Shown: positions 1-8,800 of the stretch, in pieces
Position numbering within the stretch: the stretch's first letter is position 1
Layout: the number at the start of each line of letters is the position of its first letter
From: Achromobacter kerstersii
GTDB taxonomy: Bacteria > Pseudomonadota > Gammaproteobacteria > Burkholderiales > Burkholderiaceae_B
Assembly (NCBI RefSeq): GCF_902859595.1
Contig: NZ_CADIJQ010000006.1
Location: forward strand, 186,001 to 250,000
Length of the DNA: 64,000 bases
Direction of reading: 5' to 3'
The notes under the pieces: generated by a model
Told to the model about the DNA's origin: nothing
Databases searched by the model: none
Seen by the model: the letters and a program-made list of their open reading frames with translations, nothing else
Translations under genes and position numbers: made by a program

Positions 1-1413
1 AAGATCTTCGACGGGCTGGTCGAATACGGACCGGACTTGAAGCCGCGCCCGCAACTGGCTGAAAGCTGGGCCGTGTCGGATGACGGCAAGACCATCACGT
101 TCAAGCTGCGCCAAGGCGTCTTGTGGCATGACGGCAAGCCGTTCACGGCGGCCGATGTGAAGTGGTCGGCGGAAGCGGTGTGGTTGAAGCATGCGCCCAG
201 CGCGCGCCGCGTGTTTCAGTACTTGCAGAAGGTGGAAACGCCCGACGACCACACCGTGGTGCTGCACCTGTCGCAACCCACGCCCGTGGCGTTGAACGCC
301 ATCGACTCGTTGGGCGCGCCCATTCTGCCGCGCCACCTGTTCGAAGGCACCGACATCCAGAACAACCCCTACAACAACAAGCCGATTGGCACCGGCCCCT
401 TTGTGTTCAAGGAATGGAACCGGGGCAACTACATCGTGCTGGAAAAGAACGACAAGTACTGGCAGCCGGAACGCCCGTACCTGGACCGCATCGTGTGGAA
501 GATCATTCCCGATGTGTCGGGCCGCGCCACGGCGCTGGAGACGGGCGGCGTGGCCTACGGCGAACGCAACCCTGTCGCCTTCACCGATGCCACGCGCCTG
601 TCCAAACTGCCCAAGCTGGCGGTGGACACGTCGGGCTACAACGGCTTTGCCGCCTGGCTGTGGCTGGAAGCGAATCTGCGCGACCCGATTTTGTCGCAGC
701 TGAAAGTGCGCCAGGCCATCGCCCACGCGGTCAACAAGCAAGTGCTGGTGAAGACGGTATGGAACGGCTATGCCGAACCCTTCGTAAGCCCGGTGCCGTC
801 GCTGGTGAAGCCGTATCACAACCCGAACGTGCAGCAGTATCCCTATGACCCGGCGCTGGCGGAAAAGCTGCTGGACGAAGCGGGCTTTCCCCGCAAGGCC
901 GACGGCTGGCGCTTTGCGTTGACGCATGACTACATCCCCTTTGGCGATGACTACCGCCGCACCGGCGAATTCGTGCGTCAGGCGTTGCGCAAGATCGGTA
1001 TCGACGTCACCTTGCGTGGGCTGGATCTGGCGACGTGGACGCGCAACGTTTTCACCGACTACAACTTCCAGCTGATCAGTTCGTGGGGCACGGTGCTGAT
1101 CGATCCGCAGCTGGGCGTGGAAACGCGGTACTGGAGCAAGGCCGAAGCGAAAGGCACGCCCTGGTACAACGTGTCGGGCTACAACAACCCCGACATGGAC
1201 CGCGCGATTGAAGCGGCCCAGGTCGAGACCGATCCGAAAAAGCGCATTGAGCAATACAACGAGGTGCAGCGCCTGGCGCAACGCGACCTGCCGCTGATCG
1301 GGCTCTTTGAATTCCGCTGGTTCGGCGTGTGGGACAAGCAGGTGCGCAACGTGACGGACGCGTCCTCACATTCGCGCAACAACTTTGCCAACGTCTGGCT
1401 AGGCAAGGCCTGA
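1..1413 (+). CDS. ABC transporter substrate-binding protein (SBP_bac_5 family), 5' partial
   Basis: Periplasmic binding component of a peptide/nickel-type ABC importer; the reading frame is open from base 1, so the signal peptide and first lobe lie outside the window. About 470 residues are visible, close to the 500-540 usual for the family. Family-like segments are seen: an early LAESW segment, GTGPFVFKEW, a hinge region with VRQAIAHAVNK, and a C-terminal DLPLIGLFE stretch. The ligand cannot be told from sequence; the family covers oligopeptides, nickel, glutathione and opines. It is followed after 19 nt by two permeases and a fused ATPase on the same strand, so the four form one operon. Confidence 0.93.
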   Translation, partial: KIFDGLVEYGPDLKPRPQLAESWAVSDDGKTITFKLRQGVLWHDGKPFTAADVKWSAEAVWLKHAPSARRVFQYLQKVETPDDHTVVLHLSQPTPVALNAIDSLGAPILPRHLFEGTDIQNNPYNNKPIGTGPFVFKEWNRGNYIVLEKNDKYWQPERPYLDRIVWKIIPDVSGRATALETGGVAYGERNPVAFTDATRLSKLPKLAVDTSGYNGFAAWLWLEANLRDPILSQLKVRQAIAHAVNKQVLVKTVWNGYAEPFVSPVPSLVKPYHNPNVQQYPYDPALAEKLLDEAGFPRKADGWRFALTHDYIPFGDDYRRTGEFVRQALRKIGIDVTLRGLDLATWTRNVFTDYNFQLISSWGTVLIDPQLGVETRYWSKAEAKGTPWYNVSGYNNPDMDRAIEAAQVETDPKKRIEQYNEVQRLAQRDLPLIGLFEFRWFGVWDKQVRNVTDASSHSRNNFANVWLGKA

Positions 1414-1432
1414 CGGCCGCGGGAACCTCACC

Positions 1433-2404
1433 ATGCGCCTGCCCCGCCCCTTGCGTTACCTGCTTCAGATTCTTTTTGTCGTAGGAGCCACCGCCGTCGC
1501 CAATTTCTTCCTGCTCAAGCTGGTGCCGGGGGATCTGGTGGACGTCATCGCCTCTGAAAACAGCGGCATTACGCCGGAACACGTGGCGCAGTTGCGCGTG
1601 GCATATGGGCTGGACCAAAGCGTGTGGGCGCAACTGGGCTATTACCTGAAGAGCCTGGCGTCACTGGACCTGGGCTATTCGTTTCGCTATGGCGAGCCGG
1701 TGGCCGATCTGATCGCCGGCCGTTTGCCCGCAACGCTGGCGCTGATTGGGACCGGCCTGGCGTTGTCGGTAGCGCTGGGCGTGCTGTTGGGCGTACTGGC
1801 CGCCCGGCGCCCCCACGGCGTGCTGGACACCCTGCTGTCGGCCCTGGCCACGGCGGGGTATTCCGCGCCGATGTTCTGGACGGCGCTGATGCTTATCGTA
1901 GGCTTTGGCGTGCACCTGAACTGGCTGCCCGTGGGCGGCATCCGCGATGTGGGCGCGGCCTACACCGGCTGGGAAAAGTGGCTGGACTACGCGCGGCACG
2001 TGGCGCTGCCGGTGACAACGGTTGCGATCTACTACGTGGCCATCTACGCGCGGCTGTCGCGCGCCTCCATGATTGAAACGCTGCAAGAGGACTACATCCG
2101 CACCGCCCGCGCGCGCGGCAACGGCGAAGCGCGGGTGATCTGGCGGCATGCGTTGAAGAACGCCATCCTGCCCGTCATCACCATGCTGGGCTTGCAAAGC
2201 AGCGCGTTGCTGGGCGGCAGCATCGTGGTCGAAACCGTGTTCGCGTGGCCGGGCCTGGGCCAGCTGTCGTTCGAAGCCATCGCCAGCCGCGACGTCAATC
2301 TGTTGCTGGGCATCCTGCTGATGAGCGCGGCGCTGGTCGCCTTGATGAACATTGCCGTGGATGCCACCTACGGCTTGCTGGACCCTCGGGTAAGAAAGAC
2401 ATGA
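1433..2404 (+). CDS. ABC transporter permease, DppB type
   Basis: Inner-membrane permease of the importer, 323 aa, with about six hydrophobic segments. The cytoplasmic EAA loop that docks the ATPase is visible near residues 220-245 (DYIRTARARGNGEARVIWRH), followed by a conserved ILPVI stretch. The start is ATG at 1433, 19 nt after the binding protein stop. The stop overlaps the next permease start as ATGA, implying translational coupling. The substrate is not known. Confidence 0.92.
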   Translation: MRLPRPLRYLLQILFVVGATAVANFFLLKLVPGDLVDVIASENSGITPEHVAQLRVAYGLDQSVWAQLGYYLKSLASLDLGYSFRYGEPVADLIAGRLPATLALIGTGLALSVALGVLLGVLAARRPHGVLDTLLSALATAGYSAPMFWTALMLIVGFGVHLNWLPVGGIRDVGAAYTGWEKWLDYARHVALPVTTVAIYYVAIYARLSRASMIETLQEDYIRTARARGNGEARVIWRHALKNAILPVITMLGLQSSALLGGSIVVETVFAWPGLGQLSFEAIASRDVNLLLGILLMSAALVALMNIAVDATYGLLDPRVRKT

Positions 2405-3270
2405 AGCAGAATCTGCTGGCCGTGCTGCGCCTCTTGCGCGCCCCTTCCGCTGCCGTGGGCGCGGGCATCCTGTTGATCGTGCTGGGCGCTGCCGCAACGG
2501 CGTCGTGGCTGTTCCCGGGTGACCCGCTTGAAATGGTCGGCGCGCCCTTTACCTGGCCCGGCGAAGACGTGGAGTTTCCGGCCGGCACCGACCTGATGGG
2601 CCGCGACATCCTGGCCGGCCTGTTTCACGGTGCGCGCGTGTCGCTGCTGGTGGGCGGCGCGTCCGCCGCCATCGCGCTTTTCATCGGGCTGATGGTGGGC
2701 GCCTTTGCCGGCTATGCGGGGCCGCGCGTCGATGCGGTGCTGATGCGCATCACCGAACTGTTCCAGACGGTGCCGTCCTTCCTGCTGGCGATTGTGCTGG
2801 TGGCAATTCTGGGGCCGTCGTTATCCACCATCATCTTCGCGCTGGGCGTGACGTCGTGGACGGGCATCGCGCGCCTGACGCGCGGCGAATTCATCGCGCT
2901 GCGTGAACGCGAGTTCGTGCGGGCGGCGCAGACCTTGGGCGCGGGCCATGCGCGCATCATCTTTCTTGAAATTCTGCCCAACGCGTTGCCGCCCATCATC
3001 GTGACCACCGCCGTGCTGGTCGCACACGCCATCCTGTCAGAAGCCGGCCTGGCGTTCCTGGGCCTGGGCGACCCCAATGTGGTCAGCTGGGGCAGCATGG
3101 TTGGCGCCGGACGCGAGGCGTTGCGCACCGCCTGGTACATGACGGCGCTGCCGGGGTTGACCATCATGGCCACCGTGCTGGCGCTGAACCTGCTGAGCGA
3201 TGCGGTGAACGACGCGCTCAATCCCAAACTGCGCCGCCATCGGGCCGTTGCGCCCGCCGCCGCGCGCTAG
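2401..3270 (+). CDS. ABC transporter permease, DppC type
   Basis: Second permease of the peptide-type importer, 289 aa. The ATG at 2401 overlaps the DppB-type stop. An N-terminal membrane segment (about residues 15-38) precedes the periplasmic GTDLMGRDI region typical of DppC. The EAA loop FVRAAQTLGAGHARII lies near residues 180-195, followed by LGLGDPNVVSWG. Family length is about 280-300, so it appears complete. It is 18 nt upstream of the ATPase gene. Confidence 0.92.
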   Translation: MKQNLLAVLRLLRAPSAAVGAGILLIVLGAAATASWLFPGDPLEMVGAPFTWPGEDVEFPAGTDLMGRDILAGLFHGARVSLLVGGASAAIALFIGLMVGAFAGYAGPRVDAVLMRITELFQTVPSFLLAIVLVAILGPSLSTIIFALGVTSWTGIARLTRGEFIALREREFVRAAQTLGAGHARIIFLEILPNALPPIIVTTAVLVAHAILSEAGLAFLGLGDPNVVSWGSMVGAGREALRTAWYMTALPGLTIMATVLALNLLSDAVNDALNPKLRRHRAVAPAAAR

Positions 3271-3288
3271 CCCGCCCTGCGAACCATC

Positions 3289-4995
3289 ATGACCACGCTG
3301 ATCGACATCCAAGGCTTGAACGTGTCCTTTCCCGGGCATCAGGCCGTACGCGGGCTGGACCTGCACATCCATGCTGGCGAAACGCTGGCGCTCGTAGGCG
3401 AATCCGGCTGCGGCAAATCCACCACCGCGCTCGCCTTGCTGGGCTTGCTGCCGCGCCATGCGCGCGTCGCTGGCCGTATCGCGTTTAACGGACAGGACCT
3501 GTTGGCGCTGACCGAACGCCAGCGCTGCGCCTTGCGCGGCGACCGCATCGCCATGATTTTCCAGGAGCCGATGACAAGCCTGAACCCGGTGCTGACGCTG
3601 GGCGAGCAGATTGGCGAGGCACTGCGCCTGCACCGCGGCGCCAGCGCTCGCGCGGCCCGCGCGCGCGCCATCGAATTGCTGGACCTGGTGCGCGTGCCGG
3701 AACCGCAGCGCCGCGTGGACGACTATCCGCATCGGCTGTCGGGTGGCCAACGCCAGCGCGCCATGATCGCCGCCGCCATCGCCTGCCAGCCTGCACTGCT
3801 GGTGGCGGATGAGCCCACCACGGCGCTGGATGTGACCGTGCAGGCGCAGATTCTGCAATTGCTGGACGACCTGCGCGCCGAGCTTGGCATGGGGCTGCTG
3901 CTGATCACCCACGATCTGGCCGTGGTCGGGGAATGGGCGGACCGTGTGGCCGTGATGGTGGGCGGCGAGAAGGTCGAAGAAGGTCCGGCGGCAACACTGC
4001 TGAGCCAGCCGCGCCATCCGTACACACAAGGTTTGCTGGGCGCCTCGTTACAGCTGGACGACGCCACCCACTACCGCACGCGCCGCCTGCCGGAAATCCG
4101 CACCCGCCTGGACCCGGAGTCTGGGCGGCCGGTGTTTGGCCTGGTCACGCCCCCGCGCGTGGCCGCCGCGGCCAATGACCCCGCGCCGCCCGGCACGCCG
4201 CCCTTGCTGCAAGTGGAAAACCTAAGCGTGCAATACGCCACGCGCGAAGGCGCGGCGACGGCGGTGGACGGCGTGTCTTTTCAGCTGGCGCCCGGGGAAA
4301 CCCTGGGGCTGGTCGGCGAATCCGGCTGCGGAAAATCCACCTTGTCGCGCACGCTGGTGCGCCTGCTGACACCGGCGTCCGGCCGCATCCTGCTGCGTGG
4401 CGAAGACACCGCGCAACTGGACCGCCGCCGCCTGGCCGCTTACCGCCAGAGCGTGCAAATGATTTTCCAGGACCCGTATGCGTCGCTGAACCCCCGGCAT
4501 ACGGTGAACGACATTCTGGAAGCGGCGCTGCGCATCCACCGTGTGTCGGACCGGCATGAGCGGCGGCGGCGCATCGACCACATCCTGGATGCCGTGGGCT
4601 TGCCACGGGCGGCGCTGGCGCGCTATCCCAGCGAGTTCTCGGGCGGGCAACGACAGCGCATCGGCATCGCCCGGGCGCTGGTGCTGCGGCCGGCCGTTGT
4701 CATCTGCGACGAGCCAGTGTCCGCGCTGGACGTGTCCGTGCAGGCACAGATTCTGAATCTGCTGGTGGACCTGAAGGCCGAGTTCCGCTTGTCGTACCTG
4801 TTCATTTCGCACGATCTGTCGGTGGTGCACTATCTGGCGGACCGGGTGCTGGTGATGAATGCGGGCCGGATCGTGGAAGAAGGCCCCAACGCCACCCTAT
4901 GGCGCCACCCCCGCCACCCCTACACGCGCAGCCTGATCGACGCACTGCCCCAGGGCCTGGCGACCCGCGACGACGCGTTGCGCCGCCGCGCCTGA
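3289..4995 (+). CDS. Fused double-domain ABC ATPase (DppD-DppF fusion)
   Basis: A 568-aa cytoplasmic ATPase with two complete nucleotide-binding domains in one chain, replacing separate DppD and DppF subunits (compare YejF). Domain 1: Walker [10 protein letters not shown] at residues 37-45, LSGGQRQR signature, Walker B LLVADEP. Domain 2: Walker [10 protein letters not shown] near 343-351, FSGGQRQR signature, Walker [12 protein letters not shown]. Both switch motifs are seen (ITHD and ISHD). Each half ends with the RHPYT element of oligopeptide ATPases. It is the last gene of the 1-4995 operon. Confidence 0.95.
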   Translation: MTTLIDIQGLNVSFPGHQAVRGLDLHIHAGETLALVGESGCGKSTTALALLGLLPRHARVAGRIAFNGQDLLALTERQRCALRGDRIAMIFQEPMTSLNPVLTLGEQIGEALRLHRGASARAARARAIELLDLVRVPEPQRRVDDYPHRLSGGQRQRAMIAAAIACQPALLVADEPTTALDVTVQAQILQLLDDLRAELGMGLLLITHDLAVVGEWADRVAVMVGGEKVEEGPAATLLSQPRHPYTQGLLGASLQLDDATHYRTRRLPEIRTRLDPESGRPVFGLVTPPRVAAAANDPAPPGTPPLLQVENLSVQYATREGAATAVDGVSFQLAPGETLGLVGESGCGKSTLSRTLVRLLTPASGRILLRGEDTAQLDRRRLAAYRQSVQMIFQDPYASLNPRHTVNDILEAALRIHRVSDRHERRRRIDHILDAVGLPRAALARYPSEFSGGQRQRIGIARALVLRPAVVICDEPVSALDVSVQAQILNLLVDLKAEFRLSYLFISHDLSVVHYLADRVLVMNAGRIVEEGPNATLWRHPRHPYTRSLIDALPQGLATRDDALRRRA

Positions 4996-5114
4996 AAGCG
5001 AGAGCTGCCTCGTCCTTATGCGGGACTGGATTGCCGATAACGGCGAGCCTATACTGATTTCGCCGTTGCTCGACCTTCGTTGCTCGACATTCCTTTTTCT
5101 AAAGGAGAAGCGAC

Positions 5115-5552
5115 ATGTATCGGCACTTGCTCATCGCCGTGGATGGCTCCCTGCTGTCCGAATCGGCTTTCAAGCGCGCGCTCGTTTTCGCCAAGGAAAT
5201 GGGCGCGACCATCACCGTTATCCGCGCCATACCGGAGGACCATCTGCTGGTCTATCAGGCCGAGATGCTGGGCACGACCCAAGCGCACCATACTGACCAG
5301 GCGCGGAAAAACGCGCAGAGCTATCTGGAAGGCCTGGAGATGGAAGCCCGCCATGCGTTGGTGCCTTGCAGCACCGTTGTCATGGTCAACGATCACCCGC
5401 ACGAGGCCATCGTCGAGACTGCGAAAAGCGAAGGCTGCGACCTGATCATCATGGGCTCGCACGGGCGGCACGGCATGACCGGCTTTCTGTTGGGCAGTGA
5501 AACGCAGCGCGTGCTGAACAAGACGCGGCTACCGGTGCTGGTGTTCCGGTAG
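5115..5552 (+). CDS. Universal stress protein, UspA family
   Basis: A single-domain Usp of 145 aa, the normal family length. It opens with ILIAVDGS-like sequence (LLIAVDGSLLSE) and carries the ATP-binding signature GSHGRHGMTGFLLGSETQRVL spread over residues 114-134 (G-x2-G-x9-GS), so it probably binds ATP. A strong AAAGGAG site at 5101-5107 supports the ATG at 5115. It stands alone, 119 nt after the ABC operon and convergent with the flavoreductase gene. Expression under stress is typical of the family but not shown here. Confidence 0.92.
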   Translation: MYRHLLIAVDGSLLSESAFKRALVFAKEMGATITVIRAIPEDHLLVYQAEMLGTTQAHHTDQARKNAQSYLEGLEMEARHALVPCSTVVMVNDHPHEAIVETAKSEGCDLIIMGSHGRHGMTGFLLGSETQRVLNKTRLPVLVFR

Positions 5553-5580
5553 CGCAGCGCAGGCAAAGGTGGCGATGCTA

Positions 5581-5603
5581 GCGGCGTCCGAGCCGGACGC
5601 CGC
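5581..5603. terminator. Hairpin between convergent genes
   Basis: A perfect 10-bp stem, 5581-5590 with 5594-5603, around an AGC loop, sits between the convergent usp and flavoreductase genes. It has no T-tract on either strand, so termination is inferred from position only. Confidence 0.4.
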
Positions 5604-5622
5604 CACGCCACGCCGGGCCGCG

Positions 5623-6633
5623 TCAGGCGACAGGCGCCAGCGCGTGTTGGAAGGTGAAGCTGTCGGCGTACAGATGGTCCAGGCTGGCCCCGCGCGCGGC
5701 CAGCTGGTGTTTGGCGTCCAGGATCATCGCGGGCGCCCCGCACAGGTAGAAGGCGTGCTCGGACAAGTCGGCGTGGTCTTGCAACACCGCGTCCTGCACA
5801 TGGCCGCGCCGGCCTTCCCAGCTGGCGCTTGCACGCGACAGCACCGGCACGTAGGTGAATTCGTACAAGCGCCCTGCCCAGCTTGCGATCTCGTCTTGCA
5901 GATACAAGTCGGCTTCGGTGCGCATGCCCCAATACAGGCTGACCGGCGGGCAGTCTTCCTTGTCCAGCAAGGATTCCAGAATGGCCTTGATCGGCGCAAT
6001 GCCGGTGCCCGTGGCCATCATGATGAGCGGACGCCAGTCTTCCTCGTGATAGCTGAACACGCCCAGCGGCGCTTCGATATTCAACGTTGCGCCAGCCTGC
6101 GCCTGCCCCAGCCAGTGGTCGGTATACCGGCCGCCGGGAATGCGGCGCACATGGAAATCCAGCAACCCGCTGGCAGGCGCCGACGCCATCGAAAAACTGC
6201 GCGTTTCGCCATCGGGCAGCAGCACATTCATGTACTGGCCCGGCACGTAGTCCAGCGCGTCATCGGGCAGCGCCAACGTCAGATGAATGATGTCGTCCGT
6301 GTACGCCTCAATGCGGTGCACGGTGGCCGGCAGTTGGCGCGGCTCGGGAAACTGCTGCCGGCTGCTGGCCACGCTGATGCACAAATCACTTTCCGGGCGG
6401 GCCTGGCAGGCCAGCGCGTAGCCGTCAGCGGCTTCCTCGGGCGTCAGCGCCATGGGGAATTCGTCGTAGCGCACGGCGCCGGATTCCAGCTTGATGCGGC
6501 AGGTGCCGCAGCCGCCGAACGTGCATTCGTGCGGCAGCTTCACCGCCGCGCGCACGGCGGCGTCCAGCACGGATTCGTCCGACTCCACAACGAACGCCTC
6601 GTCCGTTTCCAGGATATGCACGCGGTATGCCAT
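5623..6633 (-). CDS. 2Fe-2S ferredoxin-NAD(P)H flavoreductase
   Basis: Electron-transfer reductase of 336 aa. A plant-type ferredoxin domain comes first, with cluster ligands Cys37, Cys42, Cys45 and Cys76; then an FAD domain with RSFSMAS near residue 190 and a nucleotide domain with ATGTGIAP and a late CGAP motif. This is the architecture of oxygenase reductases such as phenol hydroxylase DmpP or XylZ, which pass electrons from NAD(P)H to an oxygenase or ferredoxin. A GAGG site 6 nt upstream supports ATG 6633. It is the last gene of the aldehyde dehydrogenase operon. No classical oxygenase is adjacent, which makes the diiron protein at 13301-14032 a candidate partner. Confidence 0.9.
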   Translation of the reverse strand: MAYRVHILETDEAFVVESDESVLDAAVRAAVKLPHECTFGGCGTCRIKLESGAVRYDEFPMALTPEEAADGYALACQARPESDLCISVASSRQQFPEPRQLPATVHRIEAYTDDIIHLTLALPDDALDYVPGQYMNVLLPDGETRSFSMASAPASGLLDFHVRRIPGGRYTDHWLGQAQAGATLNIEAPLGVFSYHEEDWRPLIMMATGTGIAPIKAILESLLDKEDCPPVSLYWGMRTEADLYLQDEIASWAGRLYEFTYVPVLSRASASWEGRRGHVQDAVLQDHADLSEHAFYLCGAPAMILDAKHQLAARGASLDHLYADSFTFQHALAPVA

Positions 6634-6655
6634 CGCGGCCTCGCTCGTTTCGTCG

Positions 6656-7135
6656 TTATTTTTTGATGTCGGCCTGCACCAGCACTTTCATGCCGCGCGG
6701 CTCCAGCAGTTCGGCCAATGCCGCCAAGGCGGCCAGGCCGGCTTGCGTGTCCTGTTCGCCGTTGCCGCCGCTCAAGCCCACGCCGCCGATCACCTCGTCA
6801 TTCACCACGATCGGAAAGCCGCCGACGAACACCGCGAACTTGCCGTCGAAACTCCATTGGATGCCGAAGGCTTCGTTGCCGGGCAGCGCGGGGCCGTTGG
6901 GCGGCGTGTTGAACAGGTGCGTCGAACGCTTGTGCCCCGCTGCGGTAAACGCCTTGTTCCACGCGATCTGCGGGCCGGTGATGCGCGCGCCGTCCATGCG
7001 TTCCAACGCGATGGGATAGCCGCCGTCATCCACGATGCAAATGGATTCCAGGACGCCGATAGCTTCCGACTTGGCGATAGCCGCGCGCACCATCAGGCGG
7101 GCTTCTTCCAGTTCCAGGCGATAGATCTGCTTCAT
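6656..7135 (-). CDS. GlcG/HbpS-like protein (DUF336)
   Basis: A 159-aa cytoplasmic protein of the GlcG/HbpS/PduO-C family. Family-like features are the N-terminal LEEARLMVRAAIAKSEAIG helix, VVDDGG-like IVDDGGYPIALERMDGA, and a C-terminal PIVVNDEVIGGVGLSGG segment. Some relatives bind heme or cobalamin, but most have no assigned reaction and typically sit in catabolic operons beside dehydrogenases. GAGG upstream supports ATG 7135. It lies between the aldehyde dehydrogenase and the flavoreductase, 22-26 nt from each, so the three genes are one operon. Confidence 0.85.
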   Translation of the reverse strand: MKQIYRLELEEARLMVRAAIAKSEAIGVLESICIVDDGGYPIALERMDGARITGPQIAWNKAFTAAGHKRSTHLFNTPPNGPALPGNEAFGIQWSFDGKFAVFVGGFPIVVNDEVIGGVGLSGGNGEQDTQAGLAALAALAELLEPRGMKVLVQADIKK

Positions 7136-7161
7136 TTCGTAGCCTCTTTGTTTGCGCGGGT

Positions 7162-8622
7162 TCAGCCGGCGCGGTAGATGGTTTTGATCTGCGTGTAGAA
7201 CTCCAGGCCGACGCGTCCCGATTCGCGGAACGTGGAGGTGCTGGAATGCTTCAATCCGCCAAACGGCGCGTTGATCAGGTTGCCGGTGGTGGTGCGGTTG
7301 ATCTTCACCGTGCCCGCCTGAATGTCGCGGGCGAAGCGGTGCGCGTAGCGCGCGTCGGTGGTGGCGATGGCGGCCGACAAGCCGTATTCGGTGTCGTTGG
7401 CTTTGGCGATGGCGTCGTCATAGCCGTCGACTTCGATCAGTGCGATCACCGGGCCGAAGATTTCTTCGCGCGCGATGCGCATCTGCTGCGTCACGTCGGT
7501 GAACAGCGCGGGCGTCACGTAATAGCCGCGTTCAAAACCGGGGCCGGTGAGCACGTCGCCGCCGCACAGGTGCGTGGCTTCCTGCTTGCCGATGGCGATG
7601 TAGCTCAGCACGTTGTCCAGCTGCTTGCGCGTGGCCAGCGGACCCAGGTCGAAATTGCCGTCCAGCCCGTTGCCGATGGTCAGCGTCTTGACGCGCGCGA
7701 CGAGCTTGTCGGTGAACGCCTGGCGCACGCGGGCGTCGACCAGGACGCGGCTGGTGCCGGTGCAGGCCTGCCCGCTCAACGAGAATCCGCCCTTGACCGC
7801 CAGGTCTACCGCCCGGTCAAGATCGGCGTCGGCCAGCACGATCAGCGGGTTCTTGCCGCCCAGCTCCATCTGCGTGCGGGTAGTCAGGCCCGCGCTGCGG
7901 TGGATCTGTTCGCCTGCGGCGGTCGAGCCGGTAAACGAAATCGCGCGCACGGCGCGCGCGCTGGTGATGGCCGGGCCAACCGCCGACGCCGGGCCGATCA
8001 CCAGGTTCAGCACGCCCGCGGGCAAGCCCGCCTGCACGAAGGCCTCGGTCAGCCGGTAGCCGGACAACGGCGCATCCGACGACGGCTTGAACACGACGGT
8101 GTTGCCGGCGATCAGCGCGGGCGCGATCTTGCGGGCGGGAATCGAAATGGGGAAGTTCCACGGCGAGATCACGGTGACCACGCCCAGCGGCTCGCGCTGG
8201 CTGTAGACGACCATGTCGGGATCATCGTTGACGAAGGTTTCACCGGTGAAAGACTGCCCTTCCACCGCATAGAAACGGATCGTCTGCGCCGAGCGCATCA
8301 CTTCGTCCTTGGCCAGGTTCAGGCTTTTGCCCTCTTCCCGGGTCAGCTCGCGGGCGAAGGCGTCGGCGTGGTCTTCCAGATATTGGGCCGCGCGAAAGAG
8401 GATGGCGGCGCGCTTGGAGATGGGCATGTCGCGCCAGGCGGCGAACGCGGCGTCGGCGGCGGCCACCGCGCGGCCGGCATCTTCGGCGTCGGACAGGGGG
8501 AACAAGCCCACCACGTCGGACGTGTCCGCCGGATTGATATTCGGGGCCGTGCGGCCGGTGGCGCTGGGCACCCAGGCGCCGCCGATGTGATTCATGAAGG
8601 CCTGCTGCGAAAGATCGTCCAC
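7162..8622 (-). CDS. NAD(P)+-dependent aldehyde dehydrogenase
   Basis: A 486-aa ALDH-superfamily enzyme that oxidises an aldehyde to a carboxylate. The catalytic Glu lies in MELGGKNP and the catalytic Cys in GQACTGTSRV; the cofactor region has SPWNFP and FTGST. The GQACT-TSR context recalls ketoglutaric semialdehyde dehydrogenases, which hints at a carboxylated semialdehyde substrate, but this is not proof. The start is taken as GTG 8622 because AAAGGAAG lies 8 nt upstream; the frame is open further up without a ribosome site. It is the first gene of the operon, with a GTATAC palindrome at 8684-8698, 65 nt upstream of the start. Confidence 0.92.
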   Translation of the reverse strand: MDDLSQQAFMNHIGGAWVPSATGRTAPNINPADTSDVVGLFPLSDAEDAGRAVAAADAAFAAWRDMPISKRAAILFRAAQYLEDHADAFARELTREEGKSLNLAKDEVMRSAQTIRFYAVEGQSFTGETFVNDDPDMVVYSQREPLGVVTVISPWNFPISIPARKIAPALIAGNTVVFKPSSDAPLSGYRLTEAFVQAGLPAGVLNLVIGPASAVGPAITSARAVRAISFTGSTAAGEQIHRSAGLTTRTQMELGGKNPLIVLADADLDRAVDLAVKGGFSLSGQACTGTSRVLVDARVRQAFTDKLVARVKTLTIGNGLDGNFDLGPLATRKQLDNVLSYIAIGKQEATHLCGGDVLTGPGFERGYYVTPALFTDVTQQMRIAREEIFGPVIALIEVDGYDDAIAKANDTEYGLSAAIATTDARYAHRFARDIQAGTVKINRTTTGNLINAPFGGLKHSSTSTFRESGRVGLEFYTQIKTIYRAG

Positions 8623-8683
8623 GGGTGCGCTTCCTTTATTGATACGGAGTGGCCGGATTGGTCGTCTGAGATAGCTTATGAAC

Positions 8684-8698
8684 ATTGTATACTTTAAT
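8684..8698. promoter_or_regulatory. GTATAC-type palindrome upstream of the ALDH operon
   Basis: ATTGTATACTTTAAT, with GTATAC at 8687-8692. The 13-mer GAACATTGTATAC (8680-8692) is identical to the one before the diiron-protein operon at 14087-14099, at nearly the same distance from the start codon (65 and 62 nt). FCD-type GntR regulators commonly bind such palindromes. The site could also contain a -10 element (TATACT), so the operator call is an inference. Confidence 0.55.
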
Positions 8699-8756
8699 CA
8701 GTGGGCGACGATCCGTGGAAACCCTGGCTGATGGGTCAGGGGTCACCGCCAGAGAT

Positions 8757-8781
8757 AAGAAAAAGGGCCCCGCAGGGCCCT
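8757..8781 (-). terminator. Intrinsic terminator of the 510-aa permease gene
   Basis: On the minus strand a 7-bp GC stem (8764-8770 with 8775-8781, CGCA loop) is followed by a U-rich tract read from AAGAAAAA at 8757-8764. It lies 20 nt past the permease stop at 8801. Confidence 0.75.
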
Positions 8782-8800
8782 GTTTGCGTTCCGGTCCGGG